Of a DNA stretch of 64,000 nt, positions 33,654-44,129 are shown piece after piece. The DNA comes from Charina bottae (taxonomy: Eukaryota; Chordata; Lepidosauria; Squamata; Charinaidae), in contig JALMGJ010000006.1 in the NCBI GenBank assembly GCA_023362775.1, positions 54,677,001 through 54,741,000 of the forward strand, read 5' to 3'. Both the position numbers and the translations under genes were made by a program. Under the pieces are notes generated by a model. It made no database searches, had not been told where the DNA came from, and saw only the letters and a list, made by a program, of their open reading frames with translations. Position 1 is the first letter of the stretch. Each line of letters opens with the position of its first letter.

Positions 33654-35273
33654 TTTATATATATATATAAAAGAATTTTATTAGATTTAAGACAAAGATA
33701 AAAACTACAAAAAAGAAAAAAAACTAGAAAAAGAAAAAAGAGAAAACTAAAAAAGTGTGAAAACACAAGAAGAGATGACTTCCGACTTTTAACAGCAAGG
33801 ATATACAACAAATTTTCCATAATCAATCCTTTACTCTATATTAAACCAAGATCACATTATTTCTATAAATAATTCCATTGGCACATTATAAATTTCTGTC
33901 TAGTATAATAAAAATCAAACTAAAAAGCATGTAAATTGTCTGCCATTATAATTAATAATACAACAATTATAAAAGATTTAATCATATTAAGCCTAAAACC
34001 AAACATTTATTATTATACCTTATTAATCTTAATCCAAATCATTAAAGATGAATGAAGTCAAACAAGCCCTAGAAGCAATCCAAATAAATATTCTTAAACC
34101 CTTACCCCACTTCAAAATAAACCAGAGCATTTACATATTCCCACAGTACAGTACACACAGAGCTTTTTTCATAAAGAAATCAAACAGCCCAACTGCCCCC
34201 TTAAAAACTCTGACTTCTCAGTAGAAGGCCTCCTATACATAATAACCCCTTCATTTCTATAACATTCCATCAGAAAATCAATCTCACTTATTGCAATTCA
34301 AACTGTCCCTTTAATTTCTCAACTCAACTTTCCGATCTTCATCTAGCATTTCAACAAAAGCCCTGATCTCGCTGTTAGAAGAAATATTTCTATCGTTGTT
34401 AAACTCTTCAATTTCTTCCACAACATCCCCAACCAGATGACACATTTTAAACCTCATGTTTTCCACAATGTTTTCCACAATGTCCTGAATACCTAGCATA
34501 AAAACTTGACAGGAATCAAAAAGAATCTGTTTGAAGTCTCGACAAAAATCTGAGAAAGTCTGATTGAAATCCTCCATATCTCACAAAGTAAATTATGGTG
34601 CCCTGTAGGTATTTAACCAGCAAAAGTGGGAGATAATAGAAAAATTCCAAAACGTGTTTACACAAGTGAAAATATGATAACAGGCAGTTCCCCAGAGAAA
34701 GTAGAAACATAAAGCTGAAAGTTCAAAACAGCAGATTCAACTTGTAGGAAAATGCTAAAATCTTCAAATTTAGTACAAAAATAATAACAGGGAGACAATT
34801 ATGTACTCTCAAGCTTCCTTAGTATTTGGATGGAAAACAAGCCAAAACATAAAAAGAATTTTAAAAAAATTAATCCCAAACATAACGATAAGCACTAAGA
34901 GATCCAGCTTCTCCTTGCTGTAGAAAGCCTCTCTTAGGTGTACTTAAAAGAAATATAAACTGGGTGATTTAGAAATGGGGTGTCTGGTCTTAGTGTCCTT
35001 TTAAGGCTACAGCACGGCTTGCAAATGGTGACATCCCAGCCGCTTGGCAGCTCTTACCAGTCGAGCGCAAACGCTGTTTACGATCTTCTGGCTGCAAGCA
35101 GCCATCCTGGAGGACAAAAGGGATGATTCTGAGTGTTTTCCTTTCCAAGTAAAACGCTCTTGGGCTTCAGGAAAAACCTGCCGGAGTCCAAAGAAACTGC
35201 TGCGTTGTCAGTTCTGCCCGCGGAGCCTGCAAGCACAGCTGTTCAGTCCGCCATATCCCCACCAGAAGTCCTC
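33654..35273 (-). mobile_element. compact L1-derived non-autonomous element with 18-bp target duplication
   Basis: An exact 18-bp repeat (ATTTTGCTGCTATTATCT, 33636-33653 and 35274-35291) bounds a 1620-bp unit. On the minus strand it starts with a GC-rich leader (GAGGACTTCTGGTGGGGATA), passes through a T-rich leader, one short coding frame (34311-34577), an AT-rich tail and an L1-type 3' end (pyrimidine run, CTAATAAAATTC, TA run). Both ends are present, so this is a complete short element and not a 5'-truncated L1. It has no reverse transcriptase and must depend on L1 proteins supplied in trans. Confidence 0.85.
34311..34577 (-). CDS. short acidic protein of the L1-derived element
   Basis: Eighty-eight residues starting at an ATG in MEDFNQTFSDFCRDFKQI, with alternating hydrophobic and charged residues (IQDIVENIVENM, VEEIEEFNNDRN) that would suit an alpha-helical or coiled-coil fold. 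It lies where ORF1 begins in the longer L1 at 20.1 kb, so it may be a shortened ORF1 N-terminus. The start of a comparable frame (around 22320-22380) exists in the second stretch of the composite L1. Function unknown; it may be only a remnant. Confidence 0.4.
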   Translation of the reverse strand: MEDFNQTFSDFCRDFKQILFDSCQVFMLGIQDIVENIVENMRFKMCHLVGDVVEEIEEFNNDRNISSNSEIRAFVEMLDEDRKVELRN

Positions 35274-35422
35274 ATTTTGCTGCTATTATCTACATAAAAG
35301 GATAAAACCTGGAACAACCAAAGGCCACTCCCTTTTGGATATGTCCGTGCTAATTACCCACAGTATTGCTTTCAGTGGCTCTGGAAAGTTCTAGGATTTT
35401 TGATGTAGCTATATAGCTATGT

Positions 35423-35759
35423 AAAGGGGCGTGGTGGCTCAGCGGGTAAGACGCCAGGCTTGTCGATCAGAAGATCGCAAGTTCGGAGTTTCGAATCCCT
35501 AGCCCTGCATGACGGAGTGAGCTCCCGCACTAGCTCCAGCTCTTGCCAACCTAGCAATTCAAAAGCATGCAAATGCAAGTAGATTAATAGGTACCACTTC
35601 AGTGGGTAGGTAACAGCGTTCCGCATGCGTCATGTGGCCACATGACCATGGAAGCGTCTTCAGACAACGCTTGCTCTTCGGCTAACAAACGGAGATGAGC
35701 ATCGGCCCCTAGAGTTGGACACGACTGCACAACTGTGCGGGGAGAACCTTTACCTTTAC
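35423..35759 (+). repeat. squamate tRNA-derived SINE, full length
   Basis: Intact plus-strand copy with exact 14-bp target duplications (CTATATAGCTATGT, 35409-35422 and 35760-35773). The pol III A box (TGGCTCAGCGG) begins about 10 bases into the element and the B box (GTTTCGAATCC) follows; then the shared core and the tail GACACGACTGCAC ... ACCTTTACC. The antisense frame 35417-35626 is a shadow. Confidence 0.95.
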
Positions 35760-35773
35760 CTATATAGCTATGT

Positions 35774-36279
35774 GGATAATATACATGTTTGTCTGTTGTT
35801 CATGTTTCTCTCTCTCCACTTTTGTCTACCTTATTTTGCCAATTAACTTTTTTTTAATGTTTGCTGGTGTTTTAAAAATAAACCTCAAGCTATATTTTTG
35901 CTAGCTGAACTCTCTATGCTTGCTCTAATCTGGATTGACTGGAACTGTGATGCAAACTAAATTGGAAATTGTCCACAGTACTTTTACAGCAAAAGGATGA
36001 TGGGTCCATCAGGAAGCCACAATTAAACACCGAGTACCCAGGAGCACCCCTCCCAAAAGATCCCAGTCATACAACATCCCAATTTATTTCAAGGCACTTG
36101 GTCAAACGTAACATTGAACCAGCACTTAGAGCCCACACATCATGGATACTCAGGACTTAAAACATCCTAACTGAGGTCTGATATTTTCATGCTTTAAAAA
36201 AGCTAGCATAATTTTTGAAAGTGGCAGTGACATCAGGACCATTTTTAGCTACCATAGAGTAACATGGCTTTCCTCCTAC
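35774..36279. other. no recognised feature
   Basis: AT-rich sequence preceding the copia-like remnant. Confidence 0.4.
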
Positions 36280-36669
36280 AATGACTATGAAGATGGAGAC
36301 GCTATTTGAAAAGCTGGACCTTATAGAAGTTTTGGAGATGCCATTTCCAGAAAACACTCAAGCCAGGATAGTTTGATGAAGAAGGATAGATTACTAAAGT
36401 CCAAAATATTATGAGGTTGAACTCAACAAATTAAGTTGAATCAAAAAAGTGCTTCAGGAAAGAATATCTGGAACAAACTAGAATCTATACATACAAACTA
36501 AGGACTTAGCAGTGCTACTGTAATGTTCAGACAAATAGTAAACCTGAAATTATCAGGGAATGGAAGTTTAATCAAATGTGTGTCACAATATATCTCTATT
36601 CAGAAGATATTAAAACAGAACAATGTGAAGCTTTTTGGTAATTTAATAAATGAACTATTATTACGTTAA

Positions 36670-36996
36670 TTGCCAATAAACTATAAATATATAGTAGAGA
36701 TAAACAAGCATCATGATAAAACTTGCCTTGAGAATATAATTGCTAAACTGGAGGCATACCAGCATGATCTGAATGATGCAATTGAAGAGAATTACCTAAA
36801 CAAGAGAAAAGGGAGAAATATAGTCTATTATTATTGCAATAGGAAAGAGCATATTAAAAGAGAATGCATAATTTATAGAACTAAGACCTATACAAGAGGG
36901 ATAATGAGATCAAACATCCTAAAACAAAAAACACAAGCCTGCATAGGGATCTGCACAAACAACAAGTTGCAGATAAAGAAACAGTATTTTTGTTAA
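36670..36996 (+). pseudogene. copia gag end with zinc knuckle
   Basis: The frame of 108 residues ends gag. At 36826-36867 it holds a CCHC-type knuckle, C-x2-C-x4-H-x4-C, read as YYYCNRKEHIKREC. The first cysteine is replaced by tyrosine, which a single G-to-A change would explain. The upstream LENIIAKLEAYQHDLNDA fits the helical gag end of copia elements. Knuckles of this type bind the element's RNA. Confidence 0.7.
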
Positions 36997-37178
36997 CAAA
37001 TAAATGCTTACTTGAAATTAAGTATGATTTTGAAAAGAAAAACAGATTTTTGCTGGATAGTGATGCATCAAAATATACCTACAACAAAGATGTGTTTAAA
37101 AACTTTGATGTATCTCACCAGGGCAAAATTAATTTAGCAAATGGAAATATAATTTATTATATAATAAATATAGTTTAA
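36990..37178 (+). pseudogene. copia aspartic protease fragment
   Basis: The active-site region FLLDSDASKYTYNKDVF (about 37047-37097) is the copia pattern in which D-S-G-A-S is usual; here the glycine is an aspartate. LANGN at about 37132-37146 is the second family landmark. A stop ends the frame at 37178. Confidence 0.7.
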
Positions 37179-37499
37179 CAAATGGATAGATGTATTAAGC
37201 CTGATAAATCATAATGAGAACAGGAACGTAATATTTCAAGAACCATATTATGTACTTGAATTGGATGCAAATTCCTTAAGTCTATGTTTTCTTATGCAAC
37301 ATGCCTGTAAAATTGTGCTTGAAATTGGACTATGTGGACTTTGTTATAAACAACTACCCAGTAGTGTTAATTGGAAAGCGTAATGTATCTAATTTTCTGA
37401 AGCTTATACAACTTGAACAGAATTAAAATGAAGAACAACAACAAAACAACAATAATTCTCCATACAAAATAGCATACAAGATTTGGTTACAGACATAAC

Positions 37500-37880
37500 T
37501 CTATCATTAAGAAAATAAAGCATGTGGGCTTAGCAATTGGATTGAATGTTTGTCCTTCAAGAAATAAAGGGAATCAAAATGTGATTGTTGTTTAAAAGCA
37601 AAAGAAAAAAAGGAATAGTTTTCTTGGATTTGAATTCAAACATACCAGTCAGACATTAGAACTTATTTTTTCAGATGTTTTGTGGTTCATATCAATAAAA
37701 ATGAAGGATGGGGATAACATTCATAGACTGTCACTCAAAGTATATTTGCACCTATTTCTTACCCAATAAGAATGGAGTGTTTGAGAAATTCAAGCTTACT
37801 TCTGTGCTTACACAGAAAACAAGTGCAGCAGAAAAATGAAGAGATTCAGGTCTGATAATACTACTGTTATACTCATTGCA
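37500..37880 (+). pseudogene. copia integrase fragment
   Basis: Broken frames give the zinc-binding cysteines (CDCCLKAKEKK, from 37580), LELIFSDV with the first catalytic aspartate (37657-37680), FIDCHSKY with LPNKNGVFEKFK (about 37720-37790) and FRSDN with the second catalytic aspartate (about 37843-37860). The third catalytic residue was not found. Confidence 0.68.
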
Positions 37881-39604
37881 GCCAATTGTATAAATTTATA
37901 TTAGGCTGGGGAAGACCATTTCTGAAAAGCCTTTTTCAATTCCTCAGAATTATGTGGAGTAAGAAATGTCCAAAAGCTGAGAACTTTGAAAAATATTCCT
38001 TGTAGCTCCTTTCTCTGCACTGGAACTAGGAGGATAGAAATCTCTCAGGATGCAGCTGAGCCTTTCCATCTTTAATAACTGCAGCATTGACATAAAACCG
38101 TAGTTTTTTGTGATTACTTGTTTATATATCAGAACATTTTTCATTTGTTGAGTTTTGAATGTAGCTGCAGAACGTATAAAACCCAAACCAGTCAAGGTTG
38201 ATAAATCTTCTGTGCCTGACCAAAACAAAACAAGAACAACAGTAGGCCAATTTAGGCAATGGGTAAAGAAAATATGGCTAACTAGCAGACTATCATGAGT
38301 TTTATGTCCAAAGAAATATTTCTCATTGAGGCAAAAGACAAAATGTAGCTTCAACACTAGAAATGAGGCAATATCCTCTGTTATTCTTAAGAACAGCAAT
38401 ATTTTCAGGGGCATGGTACAATCTGTGTGGTACACTTTCTCTTTCTACACTTAAGTGTTTCTCTAGTCACTCAACATCTATTGTCTCACACAGCTGCCTC
38501 TCTGGGCCTAATAGTAGGGCTGGTTGACAGTTCATTGTTTCCACACGTCTTTCTATTGACACACATCTGGAACTTCATAACTTGGTATATGGCATACATA
38601 TCATCCACATGCTTATTGCATCATGCAATTGTCAATATATTCATGTGTCTAACAGGACAGAAAGATGTCAAGAAACTAGAATTTTCCAAAGGAAAAAGCA
38701 AGGGTATTTTTAGCTGAAACTAATGGAAAACAAAACCATCAGTATGCTTTTTATGAGGCCCTTATATTTCAAATACAAAGAAGTCCATGCTGATGCTTAA
38801 ATAATACCAATAAGCATGAACAATATTATTTGCCTAACAATGATATTGCTGCTACAGATTGGTTGTGATTGAAACATGTTTAATAATTCATATGAGGATT
38901 TTTTCATCATTTTTTTTTGGCAATGAAAGCTTATGTTCTCCTATAAATAAATTTCCTCTGAAAGTTGCCACACTTGTCTTACATTCTAAAACAGTTCAAA
39001 AAACCAATACTTTCTCAGTTTATGCTTCTTCACTGCTTGAGCACTTTGTAGTCTCCTCTACTTCTGCCGCTAAGGGTCTATTCATCAGGAATTAATTAAA
39101 GTCCATTTCTTTGCCAAGGCTGCTTTCCAAATCATTATAAGATGATTCCTAGTTATTTTATGCTGGAGGACTTCCTTTCTATTTTGGCTGATTTTCCACC
39201 CTTTTCACTGTTATTTTAGCAGACAATGAGGTATTACAATTGTTTTTCAGTAGCTTTTGTTCCAGCCCCCATGGATTCAGTCCTGGCTTGACTTCCATAA
39301 TCTCCACGACCCTGTAAAGTATGTGTGTGCACTGGCCAGAGGCCATGTAAACATAGATACAATTCCCAGCTTTCTGTTTTGTTCTTCTTACTGTGGATAT
39401 CTTTTGTTTGATTCCCAAGCTAGGGAAAAGAAAACATAACAGAGATACATTACAAGGTTGTCAAATAAATCCTTTTCAAACTCTTTTACTAGTCAATAAA
39501 TGATAAGCACTATAGAGGGCTGCCCCACCTACATTTTTTTATGAATTGACATTAGCATTTTAAATGTCATTAAATAACATTTAATCCACTTTTCTCTTAA
39601 AATA
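37881..39604. other. no recognised feature
   Basis: AT-rich sequence; frames at 37950-38435, 38427-38717 and 38859-39439 show no domain that I recognise and are judged chance frames. Confidence 0.45.
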
Positions 39605-40046
39605 ATGTTTATATTATTTATTGATTCATATATTGGCTGCTCATCTCACCAAAGCGACTCTGGGTGGTGAACCCAGGTTAAAAAACTGATATAACAGTTT
39701 TTTAAAAAGGTGAAAATGGGTATGTAACAGAAACAAATAAAAAATAATGGAAAATGAGGATAAACCATCAGCAACAAATTAACACCTTACAGATTCACCT
39801 AACTTCCCAACCCCCATGCTTGGGATGATGGCCAGGTTTTAAGGGCTCCCTGAAAGATTATTTCTAATCTTGGGGGCAATGGTGTTCTGAAAGGCAGGCA
39901 CAGTCACAGAGAAGCCATGCTTCTTGGGTCCTACCAGATGAAACTCTTTAATAGACAGGACCCAGAACATGCCCTTTGCCAGACTTGATTGGGTGGTTAG
40001 AGCTAATTGGAGAATCTGTAGCTTGAATCATGTCAACTGGATTTCT

Positions 40047-40104
40047 ATTTTCTCAGTGGAAACATTTCGCTCCTTATCCAAGGAGCTTCTTCAGTCTGAG
40101 CAAA
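40047..40104 (-). ncRNA. hammerhead-like motif, left arm of 40-kb PLE
   Basis: Minus strand: CUGAAGA, extra A, perfect stem II GCUCCUU/AAGGAGC with loop GGAU, then GAAA. Stem III would be AUGU, which is not self-complementary as in other copies. Stem I can form through GCUCAGA with UCCACUGAG (three-base bulge). Confidence 0.5.
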
Positions 40105-40292
40105 GTTGGTAAGGGAATCCTAAATATGTTTCTAGGTAGCTGTGTGACCTTACACCTGGGGTCATGGTTGTATTGAGATGTTATTTTAAGTCTTAAGTCT
40201 TAAGACTTAAAAATAACATCTCAATACAACCATGACCCCAGGTGTAAGGTCACACAGCTACCTAGAAACATATTTAGGATTCCCTTACCAAC

Positions 40293-40350
40293 TTTGCTCA
40301 GACTGAAGAAGTTCCTTGGATAAGGAGCGAAACGTTTCCACTGAGAAAAT
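40293..40350 (+). ncRNA. hammerhead-like motif, right arm of 40-kb PLE
   Basis: CTGAAGA, extra A, stem II GTTCCTT/AAGGAGC (one U-G pair) with loop GGAT, GAAA, palindromic ACGT and a stem I built from CTCA and TGAG plus TTT/AAA. The U-G pair keeps the stem despite a base change. Confidence 0.58.
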
Positions 40351-40463
40351 AGAAATCCAGTTGACATGATTCAAGCTACAGACAATTCCAACTGGATGAC
40401 TGAGAACCTTCATAGACTAATTGGAGAATGGCAGTCCCTCAAATATCACAGCCCCATGACATA

Positions 40464-40735
40464 TGTAGAGGGCAGAGAGTATGGCCTTGAAGGACGCTGG
40501 GAAAATCCATTTCCAAGGCAACAATCAGACAAGTGTGGCTTAAGCCCACTCCCAGAAACTAACTTAAGAAATCATCTCAGACAGGCCCCTCCCTAATTCA
40601 CACAAACAGAAAGGGAGAGAAGAGGGAAGCACACTCAGATTTGCAAGATTCTGTTACTATAGCTGTTCTAATAAAAGTAGTTGTAAACCTTGATGGTGTT
40701 GGTTTATTAGTCTGGTCTGTCCTATATGGCTAACA
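40464..40735. mobile_element. probable solo LTR inside CR1
   Basis: A 272-bp block breaks the CR1 order. It begins TGTAGAGGGC and ends GGCTAACA, as LTRs do (TG...CA), with five flanking bases ACATA on the left and CCATA on the right (four of five alike). AATAAAA at about 40669 is a possible polyadenylation signal on the plus strand. No internal coding region is present. Confidence 0.5.
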
Positions 40736-42151
40736 CCATAAGTGGCAACCAGTACCTTGAATTGCACCCAAAAGCTATTGGGACCCAGTACAGCTTGTGA
40801 AACAAAGGTATAACATTAGCATATCAAGGCATACCCATAACTTCTCATGCTGCCAATTCCTGGGCCAACTAGAGCTTCTGGGTATTCTTCAAGAGCAGCC
40901 CCATGTAGATACATTGCAGTATACTCAGGAGGTGACCAAAGCGAGTGACCATGCACAGTGTTCCCTGACCCAGGAAGGGGCCCAATTGGAGCACAACCTG
41001 AAATTGTACAAAAACCTTCCTGGCCACATCTCAAGCAGGAGCCAGGAGTCCAGGAGGACTCCCCACTTGTGCACTGGATCTGCCTGGGGTATTTCCATCC
41101 TATCCAGAAATAAAGATTAAAATCACCAGATTCAGGAGGCCTTAAAACCCATGTTCTTCCCCAACCAGACCTCCAGACACTGGGACAGCACCTCCATGGC
41201 ATTGTTTGGTTGGCAAAGGGTTGAGATGTGCAACTGAGCATCATCAGCATACTGATAATGCTTCATCCTGTGCCACTGAATTACCTCACCCAGCAGCTCC
41301 ATGTACATGTTAAATAGGAGTAGGGAGAGCACCAAGCCATGAAGCATCCTGCAAAGAAGTGAGCATGAGCTCACCCTCTCCTTCCCTATCAAAACCAACT
41401 GGAACTGATTCACAGGAAAGAGGAGAACCAGAACAAAACTGTGCCCCCAACTCCCAAGCCCTGGATCTGATCCAGCAGGATACCATTCAATACCAATGAT
41501 ATTGAAGGCTGCTGAGAGATCAATAAGAACAAAAATGGATGCACTACCCCCATCCCATTCCCAACAAAGGTCACCTGCAGGTGCAGTAAATGCCATTTCC
41601 ATCTCATGCTTGAGCTTGAAACCTGACTAAATGGGGTTGAGGTAATCTGCTTTCTCCAAGGTCCTCTGAACATGCAGGGTGATCACCTTCTCAACAAATG
41701 TCCCTAAAAAGGGAAGACTGGAGACAAGACAAAAATTGTCAAGAACAGTAGGGCCTAGCAATGGTTTCTTGAGGTGGGAAATGGATCACCACCTCTGTAA
41801 GTATTGACAGGACCATTGTTGGTCTGAAGGATACATTCAGTACAACTACAGCCCACCCACACATCACCTCCCAGAAAACCATAGCTACTCAGGATGGATA
41901 TTGGTCTAACATACAAGTGGTTGAACTGATACCCGTGAGGACCTTGTCCACTTCATCAGAACTAATGGGATCAAACCCATCCCAGATTACACTGCAAGGC
42001 TGAGCTTCAGTCAACTCTGTAGGATCCATTTCAAAGCTAGAGTCCAGCTTGGAGTAGATCTGAGTGACTGTCTGACTGTCTAATATATTCCTCACAATGG
42101 CCTTATAAATGGGTCTACAGTGTTAGTTGATTTGTATTGCTCAGACTCACT

Positions 42152-42380
42152 TGTTTATTTGTTCAGTCACATCCGACTCTTTGTGACTTCATGGACCAGC
42201 CCACACCAGAGCTTCCTGTTGGCTGTCACCACCCCCAACTCCCCCACGGTTGAGTCCGTCACCTCCAGAATATCATCCATCCATCTTGCCCTTGGCCGGC
42301 CCCTCTTCCTTTTGCCTTTCACTTTCCCTAGCATCAGCATCTTCTCCAGGGTATCCTGTCTTCTCATTATGTGGCCTCAC
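42152..42380 (-). pseudogene. Bov-B (RTE) LINE 3' end
   Basis: The minus-strand frame 42167-42367 starts MRRQDTLEKMLMLGKVKGK and contains RARWMDDILEVTDSTVGE, the Bov-B ORF2 C-terminus, with the ACAAAGAGTCGGATGTGAC end. Its left border touches GACTCACT, repeated at 42402-42409, a possible target duplication. At the truncated end lies a 13-bp perfect inverted repeat (TTCTCATTATGTG, 42361-42390), suggesting a small inversion at integration. Confidence 0.9.
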
Positions 42381-42494
42381 ATAATGAGAATTCATTATTC
42401 CGACTCACTAGAATACCATTATCCCAGGTCTTTCATTTCTAGAAGGCCTTATTTCATCCACAGAACAGGAAAAAGAGATGAACCACTTAGTATA

Positions 42495-42998
42495 TACCGT
42501 ATTTTCCGGCGTATAAGACGACTTTTTAACCCAGGAAAATCTTCTCAAAAGTCGGGGGTCGTCTTATACGCCGGGTGTCGTCTTATACGCCGGAAAATAC
42601 GGTACTCGCCGTTTAAGACCTCTCCTGGCCAAGTGCAGCCGCTCGCCGAGCGCGGGAGAAACGCGGGGAGGGGGGAGCGAGCTCCGTTCCCTCGGCGCCC
42701 GTTGAGCGTTGTGGGAGACTTTGGAGCCCGTCGTGGAGCCACTGCGTTTTGCCCCCTCCCTTCCCAAGGCTGCTCCGAGGGAACGGAGCTCACTCCCCCC
42801 TCCCTGCGTTTCTCCCGCGCTCGTCCTCCTGCTCTTCCCTGGGGGCTGCGTTCCGGCGAGCGGCTGCACTTGGCCAGGAGAGGTCTTAAACGGCGAGTAC
42901 TGTATTTTCCGGCGTATATCCCAAACTCTATATTTTAAATGGAAAAGTTGGGGGTCGTCTTATACGCCCAGTCGTCTTATACGCCGGAAAATACGGTA
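42495..42998. mobile_element. TACCGTATTTTCC-type MITE with GC-rich palindromic core
   Basis: Outer ends TACCGTATTTTCCGGCGTAT and its reverse complement (42978-42998) define the unit. A complete inner copy of the same MITE occupies about 42495-42603. The core is a long GC-rich inverted repeat: GGCCAAGTGCAGCCGCTCGC (left arm) against its reverse complement at 42854-42874, with GAGCTCCGTTCC/GGAACGGAGCTC further in. Frames on both strands (42120-42999) are translations of this palindrome. Confidence 0.85.
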
Positions 42999-44129
42999 GG
43001 TTTTCTTTGCCTCTGAATTTCTAACTTTAGCAAACAATGTGCTGTAATAAATTTTATGACAATGAAGGAATGTTAGTTGATCAGAAGCCTAATCTGGCCT
43101 TGAATCATGGTAGTGTTTCACCTGCTTTCTTCACTTGAGTCTATATACTTTCAGACATTCTCCCAATTCACTACTCCTGAGCCTCACTGTTTTAAGTGTA
43201 TAAGCAATCAGTTGACCCCAAATAAAGCCCTGTGTCACAGAATGGAAATGTTTGTCATTATGGTGCTTACTTCCTTAATTTATGTAAAGCTTTGATCCTG
43301 TGACAAATCCTAATCATGGGCAAAGAGTAATCAACACTGCTCTTTATGAGCAGCTAGAAGTACTGATCTGCTTTGCATAGGAGACAAAAGGCCCACCTCT
43401 TCTAACCAATTTGTAGTACTCACCTGAACTATTCTTACACTATATAGCAATACTTTAATTTCCTGGAAGCAGCTGTACATTTTGCCTCAATGTCTTCAGG
43501 AAAAAAAAAAGCTTATGCACCTAAGCTGTATGGGCATAAACTTCCCTTCTGCAGACTTCTACAGCAAATACATGATATGTATAGATACCAAGGAGAGCAG
43601 TGTTGGGTGGTGCAGAGGAGAGCCACCTGGATTGATTCAATATTGGGCATTCTGGGTGAATGCTCTCTCATCTGTCTTCAACCAGGCCAGGACCAGATTA
43701 AAAATGGCATTTGCTAAAATCCTCCCCAGACAGGTGGACAGAGCTAATCTAATTTTAAAAAATATGATCCTGAAAGTGCCAAATGATCCCAAGCCTCCGT
43801 AAGTTCATTTCAAAGGGAGTTGCATTTTGATGGCACTAGGCTGGAAAATGCTAGAGAAACCTTTTCCAGTGTCACACTGAATCCATGAGAATGTAGCAAA
43901 AATCCTATGTGCCAAATGGTATCTTGATTTGCTTGCTTGGAATCCCATCAGTAACGAAGCATTGTTTTTCTCCATTGCGGATTCAACTACTTATGTGAAA
44001 TTACAACAAAACAGAGTCCCAATACTGTTCAGCAAAACCTAGAGGCTAAAAAATAAAGCCACCTTTTTGGTGTTACTGTTAGTATCACCATCATTTATAT
44101 CAGAAAGCTTGCAATTCTTCTGTGACATT
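42999..44129. other. no recognised feature
   Basis: Unique-looking sequence; overlapping frames at 43482-43802 have no recognisable domain. Confidence 0.45.

Larger units (their letters stand above)
36280..37880 (+). pseudogene. Ty1/copia retrotransposon remnant (gag, protease, integrase)
   Basis: A gag-zinc knuckle-protease-integrase order is visible across broken frames. Up to 36985 the gag part reads FEKLDLIE, then GNGSLIKCVSQYISIQKILK and LPINYKYIVEINK. The zinc knuckle, protease and integrase parts follow and are listed separately. Stops and frameshifts are frequent and no long terminal repeats were seen, so the copy is dead and old. No reverse transcriptase part was found after 37880. 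Copia elements are sparse in vertebrates. Confidence 0.72.
40016..40416 (+). mobile_element. palindromic PLE, terminal-repeat-only copy
   Basis: Exact 13-bp target duplications (CTAATTGGAGAAT, 40003-40015 and 40417-40429). The two arms meet at about 40200 and consist of PLE terminal repeat only: the inner end coincides with the final codon and stop of the PLE frame (ACTTAAAAA). The left end starts at CTGTAGC; the right end continues 35 nt beyond the matching point (40382-40416). Confidence 0.94.
39605..42110 (-). pseudogene. CR1-like LINE, much of ORF2, interrupted by two insertions
   Basis: Coding pieces on the minus strand run from the RT N-terminal region (41889-42095: SSDEVDKVLTGISSTTC) through the RT core (41132-41602: FVLIDLSAAFN and the catalytic-box region QYADDAQLHIS) and the post-RT region (about 40740-40950) to the 3' end near 39605 (GCTGCTCATCTCACC motif). 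Stops and shifts are many. A palindromic PLE (40016-40416) and a probable solo LTR (40464-40735) sit in the 3' half; removing both restores one CR1 order. Both are therefore younger than the CR1. Confidence 0.88.

Noticed and set aside
35423..35500. tRNA gene
   Set aside because: The A and B boxes belong to the head of a SINE with target duplications; the cloverleaf is degenerate and continues into the SINE body.
37950..38435. 161-residue minus-strand frame
   Set aside because: No domain recognised, composition typical of AT-rich chance frames, no splice or promoter context; kept out as unsupported.
42120..42938. 272-residue plus-strand frame
   Set aside because: Runs antisense through a Bov-B end and then through a GC-rich MITE palindrome; a chance frame over two repeats.
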